Source of the DNA: Antedon bifida
Lineage: Eukaryota; Echinodermata; Crinoidea; Comatulida; Antedonidae
Assembly: GCA_963402885.1 (NCBI GenBank)
Contig: OY727099.1
Location: 18,929,001 to 18,993,000, forward strand
DNA: 64,000 nucleotides
Direction: 5' to 3'
Shown here: in pieces, positions 12,221 through 23,754 of the stretch
Layout of the letters: the number at the start of each line of letters is the position of its first letter
Numbering within the stretch: position 1 is the stretch's first letter
The notes under the pieces: model-generated
What the model saw: only the letters and a program-made list of their open reading frames with translations
Database searches by the model: none
Told to the model about the DNA's origin: nothing
Translations under genes and position numbers: made by a program

Positions 12221-13579
12221 AGTGGGCTATTTTGTATATAAAAACATAACAATAACAGCACGTCAATATATAATATAGGCCATATGTATTTATTTATTAT
12301 TATTATTCTGGGGATAACAGTGTCCAACATGGCACAAAAATCGTACAAGAATGAAAATAACAATATAAAAACAAACTTAGATAGTATTCTCATTAACTTC
12401 GTTGTTTAATTTTTAATAATAAGGCAATGACATAATAAATTTAGTATCAATACATTTTATTTATTGTATTACAACAATAATAACACAAATGTAATTTATT
12501 TCATGTAATAGGATAAACAATGTTTGCAATAATACACTGATTACCTTTGACTTGACACTTAATTGAATAAATGTATAGTTCTTTTATTTCTTTTCTCTTT
12601 ATTTCGGACTTCATATCCATATAATTCAATTCAAATTCAACAAACATTTTATTTCATCAAATACCATACAAATAATACAGAGCATAACAATGACGACCTT
12701 AAAGTAAAATTGTCTCAGTTGGCCCTTTAACATTGTTACAAAATAAATAAGACCACGTGATAATAATGAAGCCTCAGTAATTATATATAATAAAAATTAA
12801 ATGTTTAATTATTTAAGTAGAAGGTATTTCTTTAAATCTTTCTTAAATTAAGCAGCAAAATGTTTTATTTCTTTTATATTACTCGGAAGCTTGGTTTTTG
12901 TCTAGAATATAATAATCAAATTTCGAGTATAATATCTCTTTGACGGATTACAATTACTAATTGAAGTTTAAATATAAAGCATAGTTCGACTTTTATTAAA
13001 GTTAAAAAAACAGTAGACTAAGTTAGTCATGAATATGTTGTGACGTGTGGTCTTTTGGATGACGCACAGTGACTTAATTTACATATTTTGAATATGTTTA
13101 AATAAGACGAGATGTAAAAGAGTGGTTAGTTCATTGTAGGGCCATTGTATGCAACAGTCGAAGAAAATTATTGTATTTATCATTTAAGCATGCCAACTAA
13201 CATTAACATTTATATAGCGCACATTTCTATGAAATGTTCATAATCACATAGCAGTTCTGGTTGTGGAACAAATATTCTCGAATAAGGACTATACCGTAGG
13301 CCTCCTGTGTACACAGTTATAACCCGTGTGCATTTTAAATGACCCAGTTCATCACGGTGAACTGGTTCACAAAATAGCCCCTGTATCAGGGGTATTACCA
13401 CCTATATGGTAGGACAGTGATTATTTGCTATTGGTAATCTATGGCTGCATGTGCCTAAAGACATACACTAAAAATAAAATAATGTTTTTAAATATTTATA
13501 TAATATATAACTTATTTATTCAAATGTTTAATATAACTTGATAAATTGGTCCAGATTATTGGTCCATACAGTAGTATAA
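12221..13579. other. Intergenic, no gene seen
   Basis: AT-rich. A segment near 13200-13420 (tttatatagcgcacatttc) resembles dispersed repeats of marine invertebrates but I cannot name it. The frames at 12112-12393 and 13210-13401 show no family features. Confidence 0.4.
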
Positions 13580-13714
13580 CGCTCTTTCTCTACCATAAAA
13601 CTTTATGTGACAAAAATGTGCCCAAATACGGTAGTGATATGACATCACCATGTCCATATGTGGGCACATCACATTTTGTTGTCACATAAAGTTTGAAGGT
13701 GTAGACAGAGCTTA
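13580..13714. mobile_element. MITE family 1, copy b
   Basis: The right end reads gtgtagacagagctta and the left end is its degraded complement. The body has gtagtgatatgacatcacc and gggcacatcacattttgtt, as in copies c and d. Confidence 0.75.
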
Positions 13715-14124
13715 ACAGAATAAAACAGTATTTTCGCTGATAAAGCTTGCAGTGTATTTTTTAAAATTACTGTCTTGCATTGGTATCATCAAGCTGCATT
13801 GAAGTGTGTGTGAAGTGGAGGTGATTTGACACTACCTATGATTCAAACACATTCAGATGTTCTCTTATAGTAATAATACTCCATCTTTTGCCACAAATTA
13901 AATATGTTCGAACTCCAATCGTTCATAATAATTTTCCTCCTGCTTACTGTTAGGTCTATTTTAGGTTCTGTCATTACTCCATTTGATGTATTTAAAGTCA
14001 ATATTTGTTCATAACAAATACGAAAACCATAGTTAAAAACAACCTATTGTTATGAAAAGAACCTTGATTTATGTTAACCTTTTTACAAAACTGTCGTTGG
14101 TGAACTTCCTCTGAAGACGACCCT

Positions 14125-17100
14125 TTACATTTGACGCATAACGAAGAACGAAAATAAAAGAGCAAATAACTGAAAAATAAAAGGAGCATAATATAGTTAT
14201 CTGTACTAAACATGTGTAATAAATCACCGGATACTATTGTAAATGTAATTGTAATATTTGTAATAATTCCAATATTTCATGTACTTTTTATAGGATTAAA
14301 ATCATCAAAATTAATTCTCGTTTGGCGGTATCTTGTATAGTGACAATAAACAGTATGCGGTATCGTGTCTGCTGCCGACAAACCCACCGTAGCTATTTAT
14401 AGTGTCAAGAGACTCTAAGAACACTCTGCATCTCTCACTTAGACAGATTGTAACTGAAAGTCGCAAGTCATCTAAAAATTGCATGCTGCTTATTGTCGCT
14501 AGATACGACATGAAACTGTACGTCTAACATGTGTGGAACTAACTAACAACAATAGCGAATTTATGCGAAATAAATTCTATATTACAAAAGTAATATGTGT
14601 AAGTTTTTATGTTTAGTATTTTAATTCTTACCTGCATACCAGTAATTCCAACGACAGATCCAGAAACTAGCGAACAAAAAAATGAAATCTGCCGTAAGGC
14701 CGGATCATAACAGCCCTACAACAAAATACTGTGTTAATAGATTAGAAACTTGAGATTGGGGTAATAAAAGCATGTGAAGACACAGAACATTATATTATAT
14801 TATTTATTATTTTATAAGCGAAATCATTATTTAAGTTTTCCCATTGAAAATGATTAAGTATATTAATTAATTACAAACTTGCAAATACAAAATATTTATA
14901 TTTATTGTTTTTGGACAATTATGTGTGTGCAATGCGTGTACATGTATATAATATACAGTGTTTGCGTATGAAATTATATACTTATGAAAACCACATTATC
15001 GAATTTTTGCAGCAAAAACTTTCGTGAAATAACATCAAAATGCACAAAAAATACTCAAGTCGTTTTAGGCCATTTTGAGAATAGCAAAAGTTTGATACAT
15101 ATTTTGTGAAAGCATATTCTTACATTGAAATAAACATGTTCAAATCCACCAAAATTACCCTGACAACTTTTCAGATCCACTATTGCGTCATCATTCTTCA
15201 TACAGCACGTTGCTGGAACCTTAACTCGTTTAACAATCGGCTGTTCTCGATACCAATTTGAAGAACGGAATATAATACCATTAGTACTGTTTGTTTTAAC
15301 GCCACAACAGTCATGCTACGAAAATGAGAAAGAATTTCCTTTATATTTCATTTGGTATAATATTGAAAGTTTACTTAACAAGTAGATGTAAATAAAAATA
15401 AGAAAACAAAGAACAGAAAAAAAAACTATTATAGTATAGGCTAATGATCTGCCTTCTGGATTTCCTCGATTGGATACTAAGAATTTTAATGGGAGTGAAA
15501 ATATGCCTATACTCTTGGATCAGTGTTTGTGATGGATCTCTTAGCAGGCCATTGTTGCTCTTATGTCTTGTATTTCATGTTACTTCTACTGAAATCACGG
15601 AACGGCATAAGAAGTAGAAAAGAAACACTTAAATCGTAGTGTATGTATCGACCTACTGGAAAGATTTAACATGTTAGAGATATCACTGTCAACAACTACT
15701 ATTTCAATATATTTCCCAACATACTTACTGTGTCTTGAAGATTATTCCAGGCAGCTGTAATTGGATCCTGTGCATCCTCGTTTCCTCCGGGCCCAAATTC
15801 TCTCTTCAGTGTGTTTAACATCTGAAACTCTAACTCATTTTCCGACTAATGAAAACAAAAACATTTATGTCGAAAGAGTGTTATAGAGATTTTTTTAAGG
15901 AACCAATCCTTCAAATTATGATAGCATTCTGAAACTTGGCACTGTTATTCGTTAGGGTATCAAAAATATAAAATGGAAGGGTTGCCCAAAATTTGGCCAG
16001 GGGAAAGCAGATTTAAAAATGGCCGAAATATTGCACACTGAAACATAAGCACCCATGGTGTTATTGGAAAGAGAATCACCTGTCATTTTATTTCATTACG
16101 TGGCACCTATATACAAAAAGTCATAGTTACACAGTAGGCCTAAATATAAATATAGATTTTGTTATTGATTTGACACTTCATTCAACTGGTTGTAAATCAG
16201 CATTTACCCGGTTTTCGTTGTACAATTACCTGCTTGATATATTTTCCCTTACCGCATCTTTACGTATTCCATGTTTGGTGCCTATGTTGTTTCTAACATG
16301 GTTTCTGCCTTGATTGTGGCTATGGTAATAACCAATTAATCCAAATTAGTATTATTGTTGTTATTGATACACATAACGTGAATCAATCAAATTAAATTAT
16401 GTTTTTAAATTGTTGCTCACTTCAGAATTTAGCTTGACATGTTTCACGTTCCAAAATTTAAAGTTTTAGAGAATGCAACAACATCTGCGACAAATGTATA
16501 GTTTGATTAATTATTCTACTACCACTATCATATAATTTATATTGTAATAACTAAAATCATAATAATAAAGAGATGTTAGACGGTAAAAATCTTCTTCATC
16601 TTTTCTTTTTTTATGTCAACAGATAAAGAATGGCAAAGTGACTAAAAACTTATCTATATGGCAATATGATTTTGGGTTGAAAATTGTTTTTGTTGGGAAC
16701 CCTTTAAAACTTGTTCAAAGTTCACTGTAATAAAATATGACATAAGGCCAATGGCAACTTTCATCTATGGAAGGATTAATTGTGTCATCCTGGATATTGT
16801 AATTTTGCACAGTATTTTGTAGTTTCGAAATCAAAAATCAAAGGCGTGTTACTATTAGAGTAGTGGGTTATTATTATAGATTGACTTATAAGGTGGGTTA
16901 CTATTAAAGTGTGCTTTACTATTAGAAGATTTACGGTATGTATGTTGAAAGTTTACTGAAGAATACAACATTTTTTATAAACCTACTTATGACCTATAAT
17001 GAAATTATAATATAATTGAACAATTATGACAAAGTACTAATAAAATTGAACAGATATTGTTAAAAATTTGTTCAGAACTTTTTTAAAAAGCTATCCAACA

Positions 17101-19239
17101 ATATCAAACAGTATGGTATTTGGTCAAATTAGATGTTTACCTTTTGACTTGTATTGGTCACGTGACTTGTTTTATTGCTAAATAACTGTGTAACTATGAC
17201 TCTTAGTATATGGGTGTAATGGAAGATGCAATTAAGTCAACGTTGTGACACCGGTCACAGAATCGACATTGAAAAGAATCGACTACACTACACTACATTC
17301 AAGAAATGTTATTGGTCGACTTCAATTGGAAACTAAATTTGCTTGGCATTTAGGACACACAATAAATAAAAAATAATATATAAATCAAATTTTAAAAAAT
17401 GATATCATGCAATATCACAATACATAGGCCAAATATAAAATATTGTTAAAAATTCAGATTGTGCAAAAACGCCATGGATCAATCTTAAAATACTATTAAA
17501 ACGATTAAAAATGATTAAAATTCAAAATTAAAATGACAGAATCTAAGCATTATACATTATGAAAAACTTCTTAGTTATATATAAATTGTTGTTTGGTGGT
17601 CGTGATATAATGCCAGATCTATATAAAACAATGCACAATAGTTTACTCAGATAACAAATTAATATGAAGTTTGAAATCTTGAGAAGCCATCTTTAAGAGA
17701 ACGACGATATTGATCATAATCAGGATATTATTTTATTGATTGTTTTATCCTGAACTTTATCAATTAATTGAAGATTGAAGAACCTGAGATTTTGTTTTTC
17801 ATTTTGTATGGAGATAACTTCTGATTCTGTTATTTTTTCCCATTGCTATGTACTTGTTTGGAGGCAAAATGGAATATTGATTTGATTTTGATTTTTAAAC
17901 ATTTGTAATATCCTGCAGTTGTTTTAATTATAAATGTAGAAATTCGAGTTTTGCTCTTTTTTTAGTGTGGTCGTTCCTCTATAGTTATTATTACAATGTT
18001 AGGCCTGTAAGCTGAAGAAAGACAAACTTACCCGTGTGTAAATTGAAATTGAAAATACCCCAGCTATAAACACCATGCCAAAGACCACAATTAACATTAC
18101 GATGTACTGTAAAAAAAAATACGTAAAGACAAATCTTCTCATGGCATAAATTAGGACATATTGGGAACGCTTGGACCTGACATAGATAAATAGGTTGTCG
18201 GTTTTCTGTTTGGTTCAGTGGTATTAGGAATTACTAGACTTGCTTTAAATTGATTATTCTTTTGAGGTTAGGTTATGGTGGTAATGGTGAATTTAATCAG
18301 CACCGCTTTCAAATTGTGTGTGTTGCACATTGATAACGACGTTCATGTTCAGGTTATGCTATACATTAACATCATACATATTATTGTTTAACACTTTTAT
18401 TGCACTAACTCCTCGGGCTAAAGCATTATGATATGCATATGTGTATCTTATCCAAAGTAAATCAAGTTGTTTTGCGGTGCATGATATCCAACCTCATCGA
18501 GCCACTTTTGATATTTTTAGTTAAGCATGTGTGAACTTACGGCAATAATGAAGCATTTATTTTCTTGCTTGACTCCTAAACTTCCAATGAAAGCAGTGGC
18601 GGTAACTGTGCAGCCAGCAAGAACAATGATAACTGCTCCAAGTCGATACAATTGAGTATCTATGATAAGGGCAAGATCTAGACTCAGTGTATGACGTAAC
18701 ACCCTAGCAGCAATTATCACAGCGCCTATGCCTGAAAGCTTAGAAATTAAAATGGATTGTTTTAGTGTTATATCTAGAACATTTTAAAACGTTCACTTAT
18801 CGGATTGGACAGGGCCTACTGTAGAATCAATTTATTTAGGGGACCTTTTGGTGACCCAACAAAGTCCCATTTAGAATAGGTCCATAACTGTTACATTACA
18901 TTCCCCCTTGAAATTCTCCGGAATATAGGTTTCAGATCTACTGTTGAGGCGTTGAGAATGAAGATAAAAAGTGTTGAAAACATTGCCTTTTAATGTTCAT
19001 TTCTTCTGTGAATTGGGGGTGATTGTGTAGCATGACCACCCTCGGTTTGCGAGAAGGTGATATGATGTCTTCTCTTTACTATGTTAAATTATCCATGCTC
19101 TAGGCCTAATTATTGTACTTACCCCAAATAAAAAATTGAACACATAGAGAAATCCTTTACATGTGTCTGCCGCACACGATCGAACCTTTACCGTGTTGAC
19201 GGCTGGTGTGTTGCTTGAAGCTTTATCTTTATTTTCCAT
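14125..19239 (-). CDS. Tetraspanin, copy 1 (complete, 275 aa, seven exons)
   Basis: Exons in order: 19123-19239, 18541-18738, 18032-18106, 15729-15845, 15124-15315, 14632-14715 and 14125-14169 (stop TAA 14125-14127). All introns are phase 0 and the sum is 828 nt. It shows the tetraspanin pattern: TM1 ending in FNFLFG-LSGIGAVIIA, TM2 near 75-98, QENKC before TM3, TM3 in exon 3, and a large loop with HDCCG (170-174), TCC, SC and GCYDP. TM4 closes in the short last exon (…LFALLFSFFVMRQM). Intron phases match copy 2, and exons 2, 3, 4 and 6 have identical lengths, so the two genes arose by tandem duplication. The start at 19239 is favoured; an upstream in-frame ATG at 19287 would add 16 residues. 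In exon 2 the acceptor must be the AG before CTTTCAGG, since the later AG would give an immediate stop. Partner and function are unknown. Confidence 0.87.
16848..16936. repeat. Short degenerate copy of the 18-bp minisatellite
   Basis: Four to five units of ttactattagagt type lie in the third intron of tetraspanin copy 1. The array ends in ttactattagaagatttac, the same terminal wording as the array at 8020-8040 in the other tetraspanin. Confidence 0.6.
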
Positions 19240-19873
19240 CTTTTTTTCCAAACCTATTACGTTAGGCCTATTTTTCAGTACGTACAATTGTCGTGGATAT
19301 GAGACGCAGAAGCATTACCACGGCAGACTATAAAACACCATTTGTTGTCCCAGCTTTGTATATTACTCTATTGCTGTAAAATATAATTGGTATTTTTGCT
19401 AAAGGAAATCCTAATTGATTTCACTATCTAGTTGCATGACTCATAGATAGTCTGACAAACGACAAACTGATTAATCACGGTTTCCCCTTCCCTCCAATAA
19501 GCTGTTGCGGTTGCATGTTTTTAGACCTACAAACGCATGTGACATAATTAGCCCTGTTTTTTAATGTAGGCCTATTAACTTACTTTAAGTTATGCTTATA
19601 TTACCTTTAAGTGAAATAAGGAGGCAAAGTGTATTATTCGTATAGGCCTATGCTCTCTTATAGTGTTTAGGTGATGTTTTGGTTTAAAGTGTTGGGCTTC
19701 AAAAAATGTGTTAAGGTAATGAATTATGTGATAATACGTATATCAAAGCGGCAAGAACTCTACTAAAGATATTAAACCGATATTCACACAACTTGTAAAC
19801 TCTTGTAAAATGCCCGGCAGAATTTTGGAAAGTAAAACAATCAGAGAAACAAACATTTAGGGACCATGACATC

Positions 19874-20011
19874 TAAAGCTCTGTCTACAATATCAAACTA
19901 GTATGGTAGTGATATGTCAAAATATAGTAGTGATATGACATCATCATGTCCATATATGGGCACATCACATTTTTTTGTCACATAAAGTTTGATAGTGTAT
20001 ACAGAGCTTTA
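19874..20011. mobile_element. MITE family 1, copy c
   Basis: Starts taaagctctgtctacaatat and ends gatagtgtatacagagcttta, clear inverted ends. The body gtagtgatatgacatcatca is followed by gggcacatcac. Confidence 0.85.
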
Positions 20012-20425
20012 GTTTCAATCATGTCAACTCTACACTACTACAGTAGAACTTCGTATCTTCGAGTGATGTAGACCCAACTTACTAGAAAGGGATCTCCCAA
20101 GAAAGCCGTTCCTGTGCAGAAAGATCTAATATTATTTAATTAGTACAGTTTAGTAATTAATTCGTTTTTAGTATATTTGAATGTGATTAATTAGTATTAT
20201 TAGATATTATTCATACCTATTTATGTTCATACATTACCGATAACAAAGCATGTTGATTTAATAAAGAAAAGTTTAATATATTGGGCGCAAACTGAATAAT
20301 TGATCTGGCAACGTATTTTGAAGATGGCCGCGAACATAAATGGTTCTGGTTGATGATTTACGCTTCATGTATTGACCCCTTTATTCGTAATTTCCAATGG
20401 TGTTGCTATAGAAACTTGATTTATT

Positions 20426-22254
20426 ATGAGTTTGAAAACAGTAAGCAAGTCATCAGATAAAAAGAATGCACGATATTTGGTAGGAAAACTGAAAAACTTT
20501 GATCCAAGTTTGCAAGCCTATTTTATGCTATCGGCCTGTTGTTTGCGACCACGGCAGCTTCCGCCAGACCATTCGCCAGAATTGGGCCTAGGCCTAGGTA
20601 CGGGGGATAAGATAGGGAAGGCTAGTGATAAAAATGATGTGCTGTTTATGCCACGTTGTGTTCCTGTTGTTGGTAGGCAGACATATCCAATGTGGAAAGG
20701 TGTAGTGTCTGGTTTAGGCTTAATTCGGAAATGGAAATTTCCTAAAACTTTAATGTTTTTACCTATAGAAATGTTGCCAGAATCAGTGAAGGAGTTTAAA
20801 ATAGGAGATAAACCGTTATTGCAATGGCTGTGTGACTTTTTAAAAATATTTTTCTCTGAGATGAATGTTAATTTTGACACTAACTATGATTTATCACAAG
20901 TAAAGTTTACCACAAGATATCACAGTGTTACAGGCAAAAAACAAATTCTGGTTTCTGATTTGTACTCCAGTCTTCATTCATCATTTAACATCCCGAGATC
21001 AAATTATATTCTCGCCCTGACCTGGACTGATCTGTATCCAACAGAAGAGTTGAATTTTGTGCTAGGGGAGGCCTCGTACAGCTGTAGATGTGCAGTGTTC
21101 GGGTTTGGCAGGTATGAGCCTAAGTCATACGTAAGCACACCAGATGGTGACAATGCCAATAAAGGAATTACGGATGAAAACAAGTTAGCATTGGATGGTC
21201 AACTTTTATGGAAACTTATACGGGTAAAGTAGTAGTAAATTTACCGGTATCGCTTGAGTTAAAAAACTTTTGTTTTCATTTATATTGCTAGATTACTCTA
21301 TATAGAGTACATAATGCCACAGAAAATTTATAAACAAAATATTAATACGTTATTATAGTAAAATATTCAATATAAATCTACTGTATAGATGTTTCACATT
21401 CAAATTTCTGATTGATAGACTGTTACAGTAATTTTACTAAAAAAACATTTCTGTTATAATTTACTGTATCCTTCCCATTTGATTGGTTAATTACAGTTTT
21501 GTGACATTTTGTTCAGTATTAATTAGTTGTTTGTAGGCCTACTGAATGAAAAAAAGTGATATTTAATGGTGATATTGAAACTGAGTCTGTAGCCTACAGT
21601 AGGGCCCTACTACTATGAACTTTTAGCTTTTTGTAAACATTGACATTTTGAGAATAATTTGCCATGCTCGAAAATTGCTTTGTGTGAGCCATCAAATGTA
21701 CTCTGTATCCAAAATCAAAGCCATACAGTACCTTTTAAATGGCTTGGCCAACATCCTAAAGTTCGGCATTGATTTATAAAACTATGTAATGATTTGTGAT
21801 TGTGATTTGTATTTTTAAAATTTAAATTCTACTCCGCCTTTTTAAATAGAACAGTCAATCTTCAACTCATGATATATTCTCACTATTAAACATGTAAAAA
21901 CCGTTATAATTTGTATACTGATGCATGTATCAGACACTGACAGTACCTTAAATATGTTTTTTTTTTCAGGTTGCAAGCCATGAGACATGTCACCTTCTTG
22001 GATTGAATCACTGTTTATTCTTTGAATGTTCAATGAATGAGAGTAAGTCAGTGAAGGAAGCGCTCCACCAACCTCTTTTTCTTTGCCCAGTATGTCTACG
22101 CAAGCTTCACAAAAGTCTTGGCTTTGATATACGTCAACGGTATGCACAGCTCAGAGATTTCCTCCAGAATACAAACAACCACTATCAGAATGATAGTTTG
22201 CAAGCCAGTATACTCTGGCTAGATAGGTGCTTAGAAAAACTTCAAATTGGTTAG
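20426..22254 (+). CDS. AMZ2: Archaemetzincin-type zinc metalloprotease (AMZ2-like), complete, 360 aa
   Basis: Two exons, 20426-21223 and 21970-22254, join in phase 0 at CGG|GTAAAG and TTTTTTCAG|GTT, giving 1083 nt. The second exon carries the family signature HETCHLLGLNHC (270-281) then four residues, C286 and M288, followed by CPVC (305-308). This matches the archaemetzincin pattern HExxHxxGx3Cx4CxM…CxxC: three zinc ligands, catalytic Glu271 and a structural zinc site. The length equals that I recall for human AMZ2. The product is presumed to be a cytosolic aminopeptidase-like enzyme; physiological substrates of this family are poorly known. The intron falls just before the active-site helix. 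AMZ1 and AMZ2 cannot be told apart with certainty by eye. The region just upstream (20012-20425) is probably the 5' flank. Confidence 0.92.
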
Positions 22255-23440
22255 TTAAACAGCTAAATACCTCATGTTTTATGATAACTTATTGACTATT
22301 ATAATTATACTATATTATTTTATATCATCGTCCACCGTTGTTTTAAAAAAAAACATTTGGTGCTGTTTGTTTTATTACTGTATACATTTTGTATACTCAA
22401 TGTTGCACAATGAATGAAGATGATTTTACAGAAAGACAAAATATGAAGTTATTCATTTTACATTACAGGCTGATATAAAATCCAATATGAACAGCTAGCC
22501 ATCAATTAAAGTTGATCCAATACTTAGCAAGAGAAATAAGGTGAATACTTTACAATATTCTATAACATCACATGTACTAACATCATTATCATTTTACCTT
22601 TTTCCGAAGTTATGTGAATTTTCTACCTTATTTTCCTATCAAATGACATTCAATGTGATTGTTCTCAGTAGTTTTACTGTTTGTAATCAACGGAAAAACT
22701 TGAAAAGTGAAAATTCGTGACACGTTTGTAGTTTAACTACCGCATAAGACATCTAAAATGTCTGCGCGTTTTTCTTATTTGTTTGTATGGATTTACAACT
22801 TTCTTCGTTCATTTCTTCTGTCCACAGCCACAGATACACTATACACACTTTGAAATTACAGTACTACTGTACATTACAGTTATTTATTGTTTATTTAAGC
22901 CAAGTTATATGACCCATCATTGTTTAGGTCGCAAAAATACTAAATCAACAAGAAATTAATAAATATAGTTTAGTGTTATATTAATACATGGTGCAATTTG
23001 TTTTTCATAGTTTGTATACAGTCCATACTGAAAATATGTTTAATATAACTTAAATATTTTTACTATACAAAATAATTCAACTACATGTTTTAAATAGATT
23101 ACAATTGGCACAATAAGTGATTATATCTTATTTTATAATTTTTTAAAACATTATTTGATAATAATTTATATTCATAAATAGTAGTGTTGGTTTCTTACAA
23201 ACTAAACATTATTTCACATTTAGGGCATACATTCATATGTATACTTGTTAGACTAAGTATTGATACATTTATTTATTTTATTTATGTATGTTATACATTA
23301 ATGTACTGAAAATGAATCAATTTGAATTATGAGAGTTTTCGATGTACGCTATTGACGAATGTTTGTGGTTGGGGTAGAATAGAATGCATGTGAAAACAAA
23401 AGCATTAAAAGTTCATAAACTTTTGATTTACTGTACCTTT
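22255..23440. other. Intergenic, no gene seen
   Basis: AMZ 3' flank and AT-rich DNA between two convergently transcribed genes. No exon or RNA gene is visible. Confidence 0.5.
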
Positions 23441-23573
23441 GGACACTGCTATATTCAGGGGACACCCCAATATTCAGAGGACACAACTATATTCAGAGGA
23501 CACACCTATATTCAGAGGACACACCTATATTCAGAGGACACACCTATATTCAGAGGACACACCTATATTCAAG
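23441..23573. repeat. 19-bp tandem repeat, seven copies
   Basis: Seven units of ggacacacctatattcaga fill exactly 133 bp. The last five are nearly identical and the first two more diverged. Confidence 0.95.
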
Positions 23574-23754
23574 GCCCATATTAAAGAAACATCCAATTAA
23601 AGGGACAGCGTCTCTTGAAACGAACGAGAAATGTGAACATTAAGATCAACCATCAGGGATAGGGATTATCATTTGTAAACAAAGCGGTTTGTATTTCTTA
23701 GAATAAATAAACTTGACAATATAGCGATATAGTGTAGAATTCAAACTGCAGCAA

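Noticed and set aside
13998-14213. 71-residue minus-strand frame
   Set aside because: Overlaps the last tetraspanin exon in another frame; the true frame uses only 14125-14169.
20518-20880. 120-residue minus-strand frame
   Set aside because: Shadow of the archaemetzincin exon on the plus strand.
23384-23584. Possible CRISPR-like array or repeat protein
   Set aside because: Units are contiguous 19-mers with no spacers, in an animal genome; simple tandem repeat.
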